A DNA stretch of 64,000 nucleotides. It comes from Laguncularia racemosa. Taxonomy: Eukaryota; Streptophyta; Magnoliopsida; Myrtales; Combretaceae. The notes below the pieces were generated by a model. That model was given only the letters and a program-made list of their open reading frames with translations, had not been told where the DNA came from and ran no database searches. The translations under genes were made by a program, and so were the position numbers. Shown here piece after piece: positions 36,321 to 47,699 of this stretch. Numbering within the stretch: position 1 is the stretch's first letter; each line of letters opens with the position of its first letter. The DNA is taken from the NCBI GenBank assembly GCA_037954665.1, contig JBBMOL010000252.1, positions 124,001 to 188,000 on the forward strand, read 5' to 3'.

Positions 36321-38429
36321 GGAATCATTCATTGCGACTCATTGCCTTTGATTTCTGGGTATATGACATCATCATTGCGGCCACAGTGATAGAAAATGCC
36401 CAGATTATTGAATCCTAATTCACGAAGCTAAGGAGATAAATGAACGAGATAAAGCCCACATATCACCATTGTTGATTTGAACAATTTCAAAACACATAAG
36501 AAACTCAAATGTGCACTCAACAATCAACATGAAGATTCCAGGATTGTCCACTTACAATTGGCCTTCTATCATTAAGAGTATTATTATTAAGGGAGGAATT
36601 AGTGGGCAGCGAAATAAGAAGAAGAAGAAAACAAGAATGAGAATGCGGTTCAAGCATTATTATTTTTTTACGATTACGGATTTCGTTTGCTGCGAGTCTA
36701 CGAGTTAACCACATAATGCCTTACAGCAACATGTTCATGCCTTTTACGGAACCAAAAATAAAAAGGGAGAAAAAGCACCATCTATCCCACGAAGCTTGGC
36801 AAGAATTAAGATTTGAAGAATCACGTTATGAATAAGGATTCTTTGCTTTGGACACTATACCTTTGTCGGAGAGAGGATGTCTAAGTTGAGACCAGTCAAA
36901 GACCTAACTCATCCCAATATGCTACATTATAATAACATGTGTATTAGTGGCATATCTCCTCGAGTGATTCATCAACGATTTAATCAGGAAAGCAAAGCTG
37001 AAGAGGAAAATATGTGTTGCCAGTATCTCGTCTCCGAATTTGGTGATGCCGCTCCTACAATTACATTATATTATAATGAGGGATAAGTAAAAAAAAAAAA
37101 AAAACAGAACAACTGAAGAAAGCATGAAAAGAAGCCAGGATTTGAGATGAAAGCGTGAACGTATACTTCTTGTCTCCGTGCCCGTCGACAACGAAAGTTT
37201 ACGATGACGAGCTATAAATAATGAGCAGCAATATACTACCGCGGAACGATATATCATCTGGCGGCACGATAGCTAGAAAACTATCCTTTGGCGATACGAT
37301 AGCTAGGAAACTATCGTCGATATTCTTTCACCTTTGCCGCCGTCGCCATCGCTTCCTCTTGTTCAAGCATGGCTGAAAAAAAGAATGGGGGTTTGTCAAA
37401 TTTATAGAGCAAGTGACTTTGAATCAAATAACGCAGCTGAATATCATAAGTTGGGGGATCGGAAGAGTTGTGTCTTGCGTACGTAAATATTCAATTTCCA
37501 ATATTTTCACGAGATTGGGCAAGATTTGGCTTTGAATTAATTCATCTATACCAAGATTCGATACCGTTGACGCTTTGTTAAATTTATATCGAGGGGACTC
37601 AGATGAAGAGTAGAAGGAAAGTGAGCGAAGCCAACTAGCATAAGGGAAGGAAATAAAAGCAGCGATTGAATATGTATATATATATATATATCTTTTGTCT
37701 GATGCATGCACTGCGAGAAATTGCACGCTGAAGTTATTTTAGGCTCAGGAGAATGTTAGACAAGGGGCAGTTTAGCAGGAATGGAATTGCATTTGTTTAA
37801 CTTGATTAAAGGGGATGTTGACTAGGCCTTTTGCCTTCGTGAGCCACAGCTGAATGTGAATTCGTGGAGTTCTTCTGTTGTTTCAAAAGAATTTATATGT
37901 GTCTTCTGTTGTTTCGAAAGAATTTATATGTGAAAGCTTATATGATTTAAAAATAAAATAAAATAAAGAGAAAGAAGAAAAATATGAGTTAAAAGACTAA
38001 ACCCATAGAAAAATCTATCCAAAGAAAAATTTATCTTGACTATCGATCGTCGATACAATCCAATGAACAACAACAATAATAAAAAACTATAAATACTCAA
38101 AGTTCCTTCTCATTTAACAAATTCAAAAATTAAGACAAACACCGTAGTGTTGTTAGATTACTTTTATAACAAACCCTACAAAGCTCAAAACAAAGAGCAC
38201 AACACTCCTTTCCAAGAACTGTGGGTTGATATTATATAACTTCTCTACCTATCACTAGTACATTCAAGCTCTCTAAGATAGCTTCTCTCCCTCCTTGTCT
38301 CTTATCCTTAGTTATCCTCCACATGTCATCTTATGTCACTCTTCTAAAGCCGTGTGTTATGCAAAACACATGCTGCATATACATAACCATTGCAACCAAA
38401 TCCTCTCTATTACAATACTAATATGTTTA
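36321..38429. other. spacer, original right flank of element D
   Basis: Several 60-100 codon frames on both strands (36511-36708, 36877-37086, 37424-37726) have no recognisable domain or consistent splice structure. 37250-37325 contains two imperfect 30-bp repeats, each with GATAGCT..ACTATC self-complementarity. On the minus strand 37372-37312 starts ATGCTTGAACAAGAGG with a GCG-repeat like a short N terminus but stops after 19 codons. A decayed gene is possible but unproven. 37680-37692 is a short TA run. Confidence 0.35.
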
Positions 38430-38631
38430 TTATAAATAAATGTACATATGTATAATATTACCTAAATTCTATACATATATAATACTTTATATTATACTCA
38501 TATGCGTTGTATATACATATACATATATACATATACACTCATATATATTGTATATGTTATATACATATTAAGATATATGTTATATGTACTTATGTGCATA
38601 ATGCACATATACGTATAAATGTCTATAATGT

Positions 38632-38675
<44 letters not shown>

Positions 38676-39620
38676 CATATATATTTATTATGTATACTAG
38701 TACATATATAAATAAATACACATATGTAATATGTACATAAATTATATACATATATAACATTTTTATAAACATTATACGTACATATACGTACATGTAATAT
38801 GTACATAAATGTTATACATACATAACATTTATATATTATACTTACATACGTTGTACATACAAATATGTATATACATATACACATATATATGTTATACAAT
38901 ATATTTAAATTATACGTACATACACATATATGTATAAACATCTACAATATAATATATATAATATTATATTTCATATATATTGTAACACATATATTTATTG
39001 TGTATATTGGTACATGTGATAGATTTTTTATATTGCAGGACCAATTCAACTTTCAATCTCACTGTTAATTTATATATTAACAATAAAGATTGGTACAAAT
39101 TTAATATATATAACTTAATAATAAAATTGAAGATTAGATCAATCCCGTTAAAATAATAAACAAGACTAGAGAAGGTCATGTGACACATTAACATGACATA
39201 TATAAATAAATACCCCATATATGCAATATGTACATAAATATTTTACATATATAACATTTATATATTACACATACATACATTGTATGTACATATATGCATA
39301 TACATTTACAGTCATATATACTTTATAAGTCTATTTACATATATGTTATAATGTATGTTTATTATATGATATATATATATATATATATATATATTTGTAT
39401 GTATGTATGTATATACATGTACATGTACATGCATATATGAATTTGTCTATGCACACACACACATATATATACACATAAATATACATGTTTAAATATATAT
39501 ATATATATATTTACATGTACATGTTTACTTACATATATACGTGTTTATAAAAATGTAAGTATAGGTATACATACATATATAGATTTGCACGCCCATATAT
39601 ACGTACACGTGCATATCTAT
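38430..39620. repeat. TA/TACA-rich microsatellite block with degenerate higher-order repeats
   Basis: Dominated by TATA, TACATA and GTACATAAA words, with a pure (TA)n at about 38636-38670 and others at 39370-39394 and 39494-39510. Longer words recur at 38730, 38805 and 39230 (GTACATAAATNTTATACATA..TAACATTTATATATTA), so it is partly built of larger repeated units. Open frames across it are low-complexity Tyr/Ile runs and not genes. Confidence 0.85.
39018..39196. other. non-repetitive insert inside the microsatellite block
   Basis: About 180 bp of ordinary-complexity sequence sits between TGTATATTGGTACATGTGATAG and ACATATATAAATAAATAC, words that are adjacent at about 38688-38725. Looks like a small insertion; no clear inverted ends. 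Confidence 0.5.
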
Positions 39621-39783
39621 ATTTTTTTCCCTCTGACTATTATTTACATAGAATTTCCAAGTATTACGTAGCGATTCTTCAAATTAAATATTTCGTTACC
39701 ATAAACTACAAGTTTTGAATTTTTATTTTTATTGTTTCTACTTTTTCTAAAATTATTTACATACATTTTTATCACATAATTCA

Positions 39784-40009
39784 TAGTTGTTAAAATCACA
39801 AGCCAATTGTCCGATTCTAAAAGTTTATAATTTTATGAGGCTTTTCATAGTTAAAATAGATGTAAAATCATTAAAATATAGATTTTTATATAATTATAAG
39901 TTTAGATGTACTCTACAAGTTTTCAAATTTACCAATTTTATATGATTTTATACAATTTTACCAATTTTGTACGTTTAAATTTTAAGTAGAATTGTGAGTT
40001 TAACAACTA
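39784..40009. mobile_element. MITE-like element, copy 1
   Basis: 226 bp with inverted ends TAGTTGTTAAAATCAC and GTGAGTTTAACAACTA. A related copy with the same internal words (AGTTTATAATTTTATG, TTTTGTACGTTTAAATTTT against TTTTGTACTTTACAGTTCT) is at 57350-57590. The target duplication is not clear. Superfamily not assigned. Confidence 0.65.
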
Positions 40010-41269
40010 CATCGCATATTAACATTCAAGCCCATTTTAAGAAATGTGAATAAATGGGGAGCACACGAGTCGACAATCATGGGTCACCCTTTCACCATAT
40101 TTCTAGATTCTATTGCTATCCTCTACTAAATATAAAATCTAGGAGTGTTAATGATTTGGTTCGGTTTACGAGTCAATGAGAACCAAACCATATTTGAAGT
40201 AATTCAATTTAAAGCCTTAATGAATGGAATTGCATCTAACAAATCGGGATTTAAATTAAATAGCATTAATTTTAGTTTGATTTAATTCAATTTAATTTGA
40301 AGCAAACCTCTTTTTAAAAATTTAAATTATAGTATAATAGATTTTCAACAATCCTTCTAACAAAATCACTAATATAATTAACAAAAAAATTGACAAAAAT
40401 AGAGTGAACAAACCAAAGTAGAGACATCATGAACATCTATAACAACTAAATTGATAAATTCACCTAGACTTGGTGGTTTGGTGCTTCTCTTACTACTATT
40501 GAATGATAGAAAAAAAAAAAAAAAGATAGTAGATAGGTTGCCATTGGAGATTAGGTGACATCAATGATGGTCTGGCCACTAGCATCGGAGAACAAAGATG
40601 ATAGTTTCCAAGTGGACTGGAGGTATAAGGTTGTGAACTATGATCGTGAGGGACTCAGAACTCACATTCCTTTGTATACTCTATCAAGCGAGTATATTAA
40701 ATAAAACCTAATAAGATGTAGTCAGAATCTATATAGAGTGTACCAACCTAAAAAGGTTTTTTATTTATGTCATAAATTTTATATTCTCTTATGTGAGAAA
40801 TAATTTAATAAAATATTGTAAACCATAACTAATTTTCATTCCACGTGTAAAATGAATTTTTAGTTATTTATTGCCGACCTATATTAGATTCACATAATAT
40901 TTCACAATTTAGTTTATCTTCTTCTTTATTTATTGAAATTGCAAAGAATTACAAGTTCACAAAACTATTATTATTATTCTTATTTATTTTCGCAAAAAAT
41001 ATGAACATCAAATTCGACCCTGCCCGGGTGAAAAACGTGATCGCAGAAAATAATTGCACCGGGGCGGTGGGGCGTGTTAAGCATCACCGGTAATACCCGG
41101 TAATTAAACTCCACCGACAGCGCCTTCCGGTAGTGCTAAGTTGATTAATTTAAAAAAAAGAATTCCCGTACGTTATTAAAATGCAAGACAGCCTATTTGG
41201 TTCTTTCTTTTTTTGGCCACAGCTAGACGGCCTTTCAAACGCCAGTTTTCCCGCATAGCATCACATATT
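40010..41269. other. AT-rich spacer upstream of the gar2-like gene
   Basis: No ORF of note. 40140-40310 is similar to 26640-26800. From about 41020 the base composition becomes more mixed (CCGGGTGAAAAACG, CACCGGGGCGGTGG), as expected approaching a promoter; no TATA box is obvious. Confidence 0.4.
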
Positions 41270-41439
41270 CACGTTCTAGAGAGAGAAACACAAAAAGTAA
41301 CTGTCTGTCTAGCTTTCTCACACCGGAACGCTCTTCTCTTTCCTCCTTCAACACACAAAACGAAGCTCTTTTAACGATCCCTAGGTTTTGTTTTCTAAGT
41401 TGCTCGGATTCCAAGTACAACACTAAATAAAAGGCGTTG
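41270..41439 (+). promoter_or_regulatory. possible 5' UTR exon of the gar2-like gene
   Basis: An AGAGAGAGAAACAC-rich leader-like stretch ending at a donor-like TTG|GTAATC (GT 41440-41441). A strong acceptor (pyrimidine tract then CTCTTGGCAG, ending 43030) lies 37 bp before the start codon, implying a 1.6-kb intron in the 5' UTR. The acceptor is convincing; the donor and transcript start are guesses. Confidence 0.4.
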
Positions 41440-42822
41440 GTAATCTCGATTCCCTACTTCGCTTCTTTACAATATCCGCTCTTTATTCTTTTTAGTGGGA
41501 TGTTCTTGTTCATATTCATTCGTGGAGCTTGCGAGTTGAACTCTTATCTAAGTTTTTCTCTTGTCACCTACACTGCTCTAATCTAATGTGTTCGAGTTTA
41601 CTTCATTTTCAGTTCCATAAGAAGCATGTAAGATGTTGTATTGGGTTTCCATTTTGTTTGGATTCTTTGTTCTCGTGTGTTTGCTGTGAATTTTTAATGC
41701 CATATCCATGTAAGTTCAGTTTTTTACTTGACATATCCTCAATGAAAACCTCATTTTGTGCCAAAAAAAAAAAAAAAAACATTTATGATTGTGAATATCT
41801 GCGAATCGGAACATTAAGACCAGTTTTTGTGGCTGTAGAATGTCTAGATTTGCTGCTGTGGTTTAAGTGTTAAAGAAAGTGAAACCATGAATTGGTTGAT
41901 TATTTCTGCAATGTCATTGTCGGAGGTGGGACCATGTATAATATAACCAACGATTTATTTGACTCAAAATGCCGACGCTATTGGACTTAGTAAGACGGAT
42001 ATGGAGTTTTATCGCATGCAGTTTCCGATGCCTTCTGCTTCGTTTCCTTTTTGGTTCTCAGTATTATTCACATAAAATCGATAATTATGGTATTGTATTG
42101 GTGTTGAATAGTTTTTTTTTTCTCTTTTACGAATATATTTTGAAACAGTATATTTCCTCAGAGGGTTATTGTTCTTTTTGTGCGGATGAGGAAATCGAAA
42201 ACTCTTGTGTGAAATATCTGAATTTTCTGATGCTTCATCTTCGGAGTTATGTCTCTATTAGGTTGTTATCAGTTTCTATGCTCTCTTGAAATTTAAAATA
42301 TCTATTCTTTAGTTGTTTAATGTTGTTTCTAGAAGGTAATGAGATACCCAGTGTGATTTTGACACCGATTATGCAACCCTTCTTCCCTTGTATAAATAGG
42401 GTAAGAATGCAGGTGCTAACTAGGGCCAAAAAAAAAAAAATTCACGCCTATTTTCTCTGGCTTCCCAAATTCATACTGTTTTATTTAAGCGGCTTATTGG
42501 TTTTGCACAGCTAGTGGATAATATGCATTTGTATTATCCTTAGGGATAGGACATTTTGGGGTTTTATATTGTTGTTGCTGATCTTATACATGTATCTTAT
42601 CTACAAATGCTGAAGTATCTAATGAACCACATGATCATGTCAATTTTTTAGGAACTTTTCTAGTCTCAGAGGATCATGGAAGTATGGGTCCCCCTTGATT
42701 GTTCCCATTTCAGTGTATTGATCTCAATGGAGTTAACAAATTAGCTTTTGCTGTTCATAGAAGTGTTGATTATGACTTCTTCACATTGGACCTGAAAACC
42801 TTTAAAGAATAACTTTTTTTTT

Positions 42823-42853
42823 TTAAATATATATATATATATATATATATATT
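42823..42853. repeat. (TA)n microsatellite in the putative 5' UTR intron
   Basis: About 15 TA units after a T-run, upstream of the gar2-like coding start. Confidence 0.85.
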
Positions 42854-43066
42854 TAATCTTGATCATATATTGATGTTTCTCAGTAGTCTCAGAACTAACT
42901 ACTGACCTATTAGATGGGATGCTCGATAATAATATTCATTTGTAGGTGATATCACGCCTTTGTAGCATGCATTTGCTTGTTTTATTAGAAGTTCCTACAG
43001 GATTTTTTATTTTTTTCCTTCTCTTGGCAGTAGACTTTATCACATTCCGCCAGAGTGAGATGATAG

Positions 43067-46000
43067 ATGGACAATAGTAAGAGAAAATTGTCAAACGGTA
43101 GCCAAGCAAAGCGGCCTGGAAGAACTGATAAAAAGAACAATAAAAAGCATCAAGAGAATGGCTTGAAAGGATCAAAGGCTAGAGAAATTCAGTCTAAAGT
43201 CTCTCTCCAATCAGATCCTGGTACTCTGGCCAATGATTCCCCTTTGAGCACAGGGAACCCTGAAGTTAATGAATATATGGAAATACATTATGTGGATGAT
43301 GCACATGGAGGTCCTAAAACCAGAGAGACAGTTGCTGATCAATACAAAGATGGAATAGATGGAAACTCCAGCAATATGGACAAGGAATCAAACAAAGCTA
43401 AAGAAGAAGAATCAGACATTGACACTCTTAAAGATTCATCATCATCACAAGATGATTCTCTAACAGCTGATGAGGAAAAACTAGAGAGAGCATCAATGGA
43501 AGCACCCAAAAGGATTTCCAGGATATCTGAGGAAAGTTCTCCCAATGGCTTAGGAAAAGAACTAGATTTAGGGAAAAAAGTTGATAAGGAAAAAATTAAG
43601 TTGCATTCGAAGGCTTTGCAGTATACTCATCAGAAATCTGAAAATTCTGCTAGAGAGTCTCCAGAATTTACTCAACCTGATAGCAGTACCAAATCTATGG
43701 AAGTTCCTCCTGAACCTTCATCAGAATCTTCTGATGGAGTTGATGACAAGCCTACTGGATATGTGAAAGAAATTGATGTTTTAAACAAAACCTCAAATGT
43801 TGCTCAAATTTTTGGAAGTGATGAGGAGACATTCGATGCTGCAGAAAATGGTGAGTGTAAAGACAAGGCAGCTTTAGAACAAAAGATTGAGCAAATGGAA
43901 ATGAGAATTGAGAAACTTGAAGAAGAACTAAGAGAGGTTGCTGCCCTTGAAATCTCACTCTATTCAGTGGTAGCTGAGCATGGGAGCTCTGTGCATAAAG
44001 TGCATACGCCTGCTCGGCGTCTTTCAAGACTCTACATTCATGCTTGTAAATATTGGACCCTAAACAAAAGAGCTACAGTTGCTAAAAACACCGTGTCAGG
44101 GCTTGTTTTGATTTCTAGGTCCTGCAGCAATGATGTCTCAAGGTAACAGGACTTTGTTTTGACTTTTGAGTCAAAATTAAAATGTTTATTAGCTACTTTT
44201 AATTGATTAATTCCTTTTATTCCTGTATGCTAGGTTGACCTTCTGGCTGTCCAACACTGTTGTCTTGAGGGAGATTATTTCTCAAGCATTTGGAAGTTCA
44301 CATAACTCGAGTCCCTTTTCAAAGTTTTTGGAGGCAAATGGGGATAGTAAGAAAAGTGAAGTGAAGGCTACAACTCTGAAATGGAAGGGCAGTTCTAGCA
44401 CTAAGCAAAATAATGGTTTTGTGCTATCTCTTGACAATTGGCAGGAAACAGGAACCTTCATAGGTGCCTTAGAGAAAGTTGAGTCTTGGATTTTCTCCCG
44501 GATAGTTGAATCAATATGGTGGCAGGTAATTCAACTGGATAATTCTCCTTTCTCTCAGACAAGATAACTGAAGTCAATAGTGAAGATAATAAACATGATT
44601 CTACATCTTTATGATTATGTTGTATGACTTATTTGCTCACTAGCCATTATACTTGGCAGGCCTTTACTCCACACATGCAAACTCCAGATGCAGATGCATG
44701 TGCCAATAAAGTCACAGGGAGGTTGCTTGGACCCTTTTTGGGAGATCAGCAGCAAGGAAGTTTTTCTATCAACTTATGGAAGAGTGCCTTTCAAGATGCC
44801 TTCTCTCGGCTTTGCCCTATTCGTGCAGCAGGACATGAGTGTGGCTGCTTGCCTGTATTGGCAAAGATGGTACATATTGTTATTGAAGTTGGAAAAATCA
44901 ACTTATTTGACATTGAAGATTTAAACACATCAAATACTTATATTCACTGTGTATTGTGACATCATTTGAAAAAGTGTGTTTTTAATTTTGTTGCCTTTCT
45001 TTTCTCTCCTTGGCATTAGGTGATGGAACACTGCATTAGCAGACTAGATGTGGCAATGTTCAATGCTATTTTACGTGAATCAGCACATGAGATCCCTACC
45101 GATCCTGTCTCTGATCCGATTGTTGATTCAAAGGTTCTGCCTATTCCAGCTGGAGACTTGAGTTTTGGATCTGGTGCTCAGCTCAAGAATTCTGTGCGTA
45201 CTCCTTCTTTTCGAATCATAATTTATAGTTTCCTCACATTCATTAGCCTTGAAGTCCAGAAAATGACTACAATCATGTTAAACAGTAATATCATTTCACA
45301 ATCATGGATATGTTATGTCATATCAGTATGTACTGTTGCCTTTCATTCTCGTTGGCAGTGGTTATATCAGATCCCAGGATGTAGGGGAGCAATGATTTCA
45401 TGCTTTAGCAGAAGTGTTGAAGTTTAATAACAGCTGTCTAATAAGAAGCTTTCAGACAAAGTTCTTAACTGAAAGATTGGCCTGCAGGTTGGGAATTGGT
45501 TTAGATGGCTTACTGATGCATTTGGCAATAGTGATGATTTTGTTGCTCAAGAGGACAATCATGGTGATGAGGATGAGCATAGACAGGGTGGAGACAGTGA
45601 ACCTAAAACTTTCATACTTCTCAATGAACTAAGCGATCTTTTAATGCTTCCCAAAGATATGATCATGGATCAGTCTATCAGAAATGAGGTATGTTTCATT
45701 TGATACTATCAATTTTGATGCATTTCATTTTACTTAGCTGTAATAGATGAATATTCTCTTGTTATCTTAGGCTTGTCCATCGATTGGTCTGCCACTGATT
45801 AAACGTATACTCTGCAACTTTACTCCGGATGAATTCTGTTTGGATCCTGTCCCAGGTGCTGTATTGGAGGCCCTAAATGCTGAGGTATGATTGATTGGCT
45901 TTATCTAACTTCCCTCCCGCGATTTACATATATATAATGAAGAAAAAGCTGTTCATCTTAAAGAAAGTTTGCTTCTTAAAAACTTTCCGAGGGACTGGAA

Positions 46001-46610
46001 GCTGTTTTATTAGGATTTTGCCTCTATTTGCATGTGTATATCATCCAAGAAAAGGGATGCATGCTCTCGAGAGCACAGTAACTCCTTAGATGTTAATAAG
46101 TTTAAGTTTGAACATAGGTCTTCTTTTCTTTCCTTTTCTTTTTTTTTTTGAAAAAAAAAAAAAGTGTCTACGCTAGTGAATGTTTGGTAACAGTAGCTTT
46201 GGGAGGCTATTGAAAAGCTTCATAATAGCTTGAAAAGAATGCTCCAGGAAGCCTTTGGTAATAGTATTCTTAATTGCCTGTAGAGTATTGTGGAGAGGCG
46301 ATTGTCAGGCAATACTCTCAAAAGCTTTCCATACACGGCTGCAGCAGTTGTGTACAACCCACCTTCTACTGCTAATGTGGGAGAAAAAGTTGCAGAAGCT
46401 GGAGGGAAATCTCAGCTGTCGAGAAATGTATCTATGGCTCAGAGGAAAGGATATACCAGTGATGAAGAGCTGGAGGACTTGGATTCTCCTCTAGCATCCA
46501 TAATTGATAAAGTTCAGTTCTCTCCAACAATCAAAAGTAATGGAGTTGGCAATGGGCACTCCACCATGAGTGCCAGGTATGAGCTCCTTCGAGAGGTTTG
46601 GTCATTATGA
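43067..46610 (+). CDS. plant-specific 'nucleolar protein gar2-like' protein, seven coding exons
   Basis: Exons: 43067-44142, 44234-44525, 44660-44869, 45020-45193, 45488-45688, 45771-45884, 46284-46610. All junctions are GT-AG and keep frame, giving 797 residues. The start is firm: TGA TAG sits directly before the ATG in frame. The N-terminal 280 residues are Ser/Glu/Lys-rich and probably disordered. A short coiled coil follows (EQKIEQMEMRIEKLEEELREVAALE, about residues 270-295), then a conserved region (RLSRLYIHACKYW, LTFWLSNTVVLREIIS, VESWIFSRIVESIWWQ, DLLMLPKDMI) resembling the C-terminal DIL-like part of EEIG1/EHBP1-related plant proteins. The tail has SYTSDEEL-type acidic words and SPLASI. 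Family annotated as gar2-like; biochemical role unknown to me. No stop or frameshift. 3' neighbour is a Tat element. Confidence 0.92.
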
Positions 46611-46834
46611 CCCCTGGACTACTGTGTTAATGTATATTTTCATACTCCGCAGACATGTAAAGTTAGGTGTCTATTGAAAAGAAAAATTCACAGGGAATTT
46701 CATGTTATTTTATTTGTAATGTGGGGATATTTTCTTCCTTTCTTGTATAGGGGGCTGTTTTTTTTCTACACTTTCTCGGATGTATCTTTTCTAGGTGATT
46801 CCTTTCACTTCGGATTTTGATTGTTTTATCTCGG

Positions 46835-46840
46835 AATAAA
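46835..46840 (+). terminator. candidate polyadenylation signal of the gar2-like gene
   Basis: AATAAA 225 bp after the stop codon in a T-rich 3' region. Plausible spacing for a plant 3' UTR; usage unproven. Confidence 0.45.
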
Positions 46841-46860
46841 AGTTGCATTGGATAGCCCTA

Positions 46861-47174
46861 TCAGCATATCCATGTTTTAATGATTACAGGCTCGAACTGT
46901 AGTAACAGATAATTAATGATAGATTGTGTAGTTATTGAGTTGCTGGTCTATATTTTCTGTTACTTCGATTTGCTTGTTGATTTATCTTCTCTAATGGAGC
47001 CGAGCTACGTTGTGGTTGTGGCCGAGTAAAAGCATGTGATGATCGTCGAGCATTTCATCTGGATTTTGCCAACACTAGGAACTTGAATGACGTGCTTTCT
47101 ATTTCCTCGTCGGTCTATTTTTTTACTTTTATTATTTCATTATATATATTAAATTTTCAAACTTGGTTCAAGCT
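46861..47174. other. spacer between the gar2-like gene and element G
   Basis: AT-rich, no ORF or repeat recognised. Likely includes the downstream flank of the gene. Confidence 0.4.
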
Positions 47175-47400
47175 TGGCTCCCATTACTTGAATTACTTGA
47201 ATGCTCTAGACGTGCAGTCATGAACATATCTCATGTTCTCCATAATCAAATACACCTTAACGCTATTTGTAAGTACCTAAAACTGTTTACGGATAAAGGG
47301 AGAAAAAAAACTCTTAACCTTCTTGCTCTCTTTACATCAATTTCATTACTCCTATTAGCCTTCTAACTTAAGCGTCGAAGTAGCAACACTATTTCTTCAT
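47175..47400 (+). repeat. 5' LTR of element G, 5'-truncated
   Basis: Aligns with 56985-57240 (CCCATTACTT.., CTCCATAATCAAATACACC against TTCCACAACCAATTGCACC, CTTCTAACTTAAG). U3 is missing. Its TATA counterpart is mutated to CTATTTGTAAGTACC, while the 3' copy keeps CTATCTATAAATACC. Confidence 0.8.
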
Positions 47401-47699
47401 GTTTTGCATAATCACACTCTCCATCAAATTTGCAAACAACATTTGATGCCATCTTTTCGTGAGCCACAACCATAACTACTAGTACCAGATTCAAATCGCA
47501 AATTATTGACAAACCACTTACCAAACCAATCCATCAAACCTACAACAACAAAACCTACAAGGTAGGGAGGACAATTTGGCTCGTCTAGAGCAAATGCTTG
47601 CCAACCTTCATGTTGATAACACTCAGCTTTGTACACAAGTGGACCAGCTGCAATAGCAACAATAGCACCATCCTCAACGTGCACATCCGAGGGAGTATG

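Noticed and set aside
38498..39068. Open frames of 67-147 codons on both strands in the TA-rich block
   Set aside because: Translations are Tyr/Ile/Thr runs produced by TATACA repeats; no start context, splice sites or domain.
41529..42289. Plus-strand frames of 114 and 106 codons before the gar2-like gene
   Set aside because: They lie in the putative 5' UTR intron, are T-rich and have no recognisable domain; no splice plan joins them in frame.
43339..44027. Minus-strand frames opposite exon 1 of the gar2-like gene
   Set aside because: Shadows of the Ser/Glu-rich coding exon.
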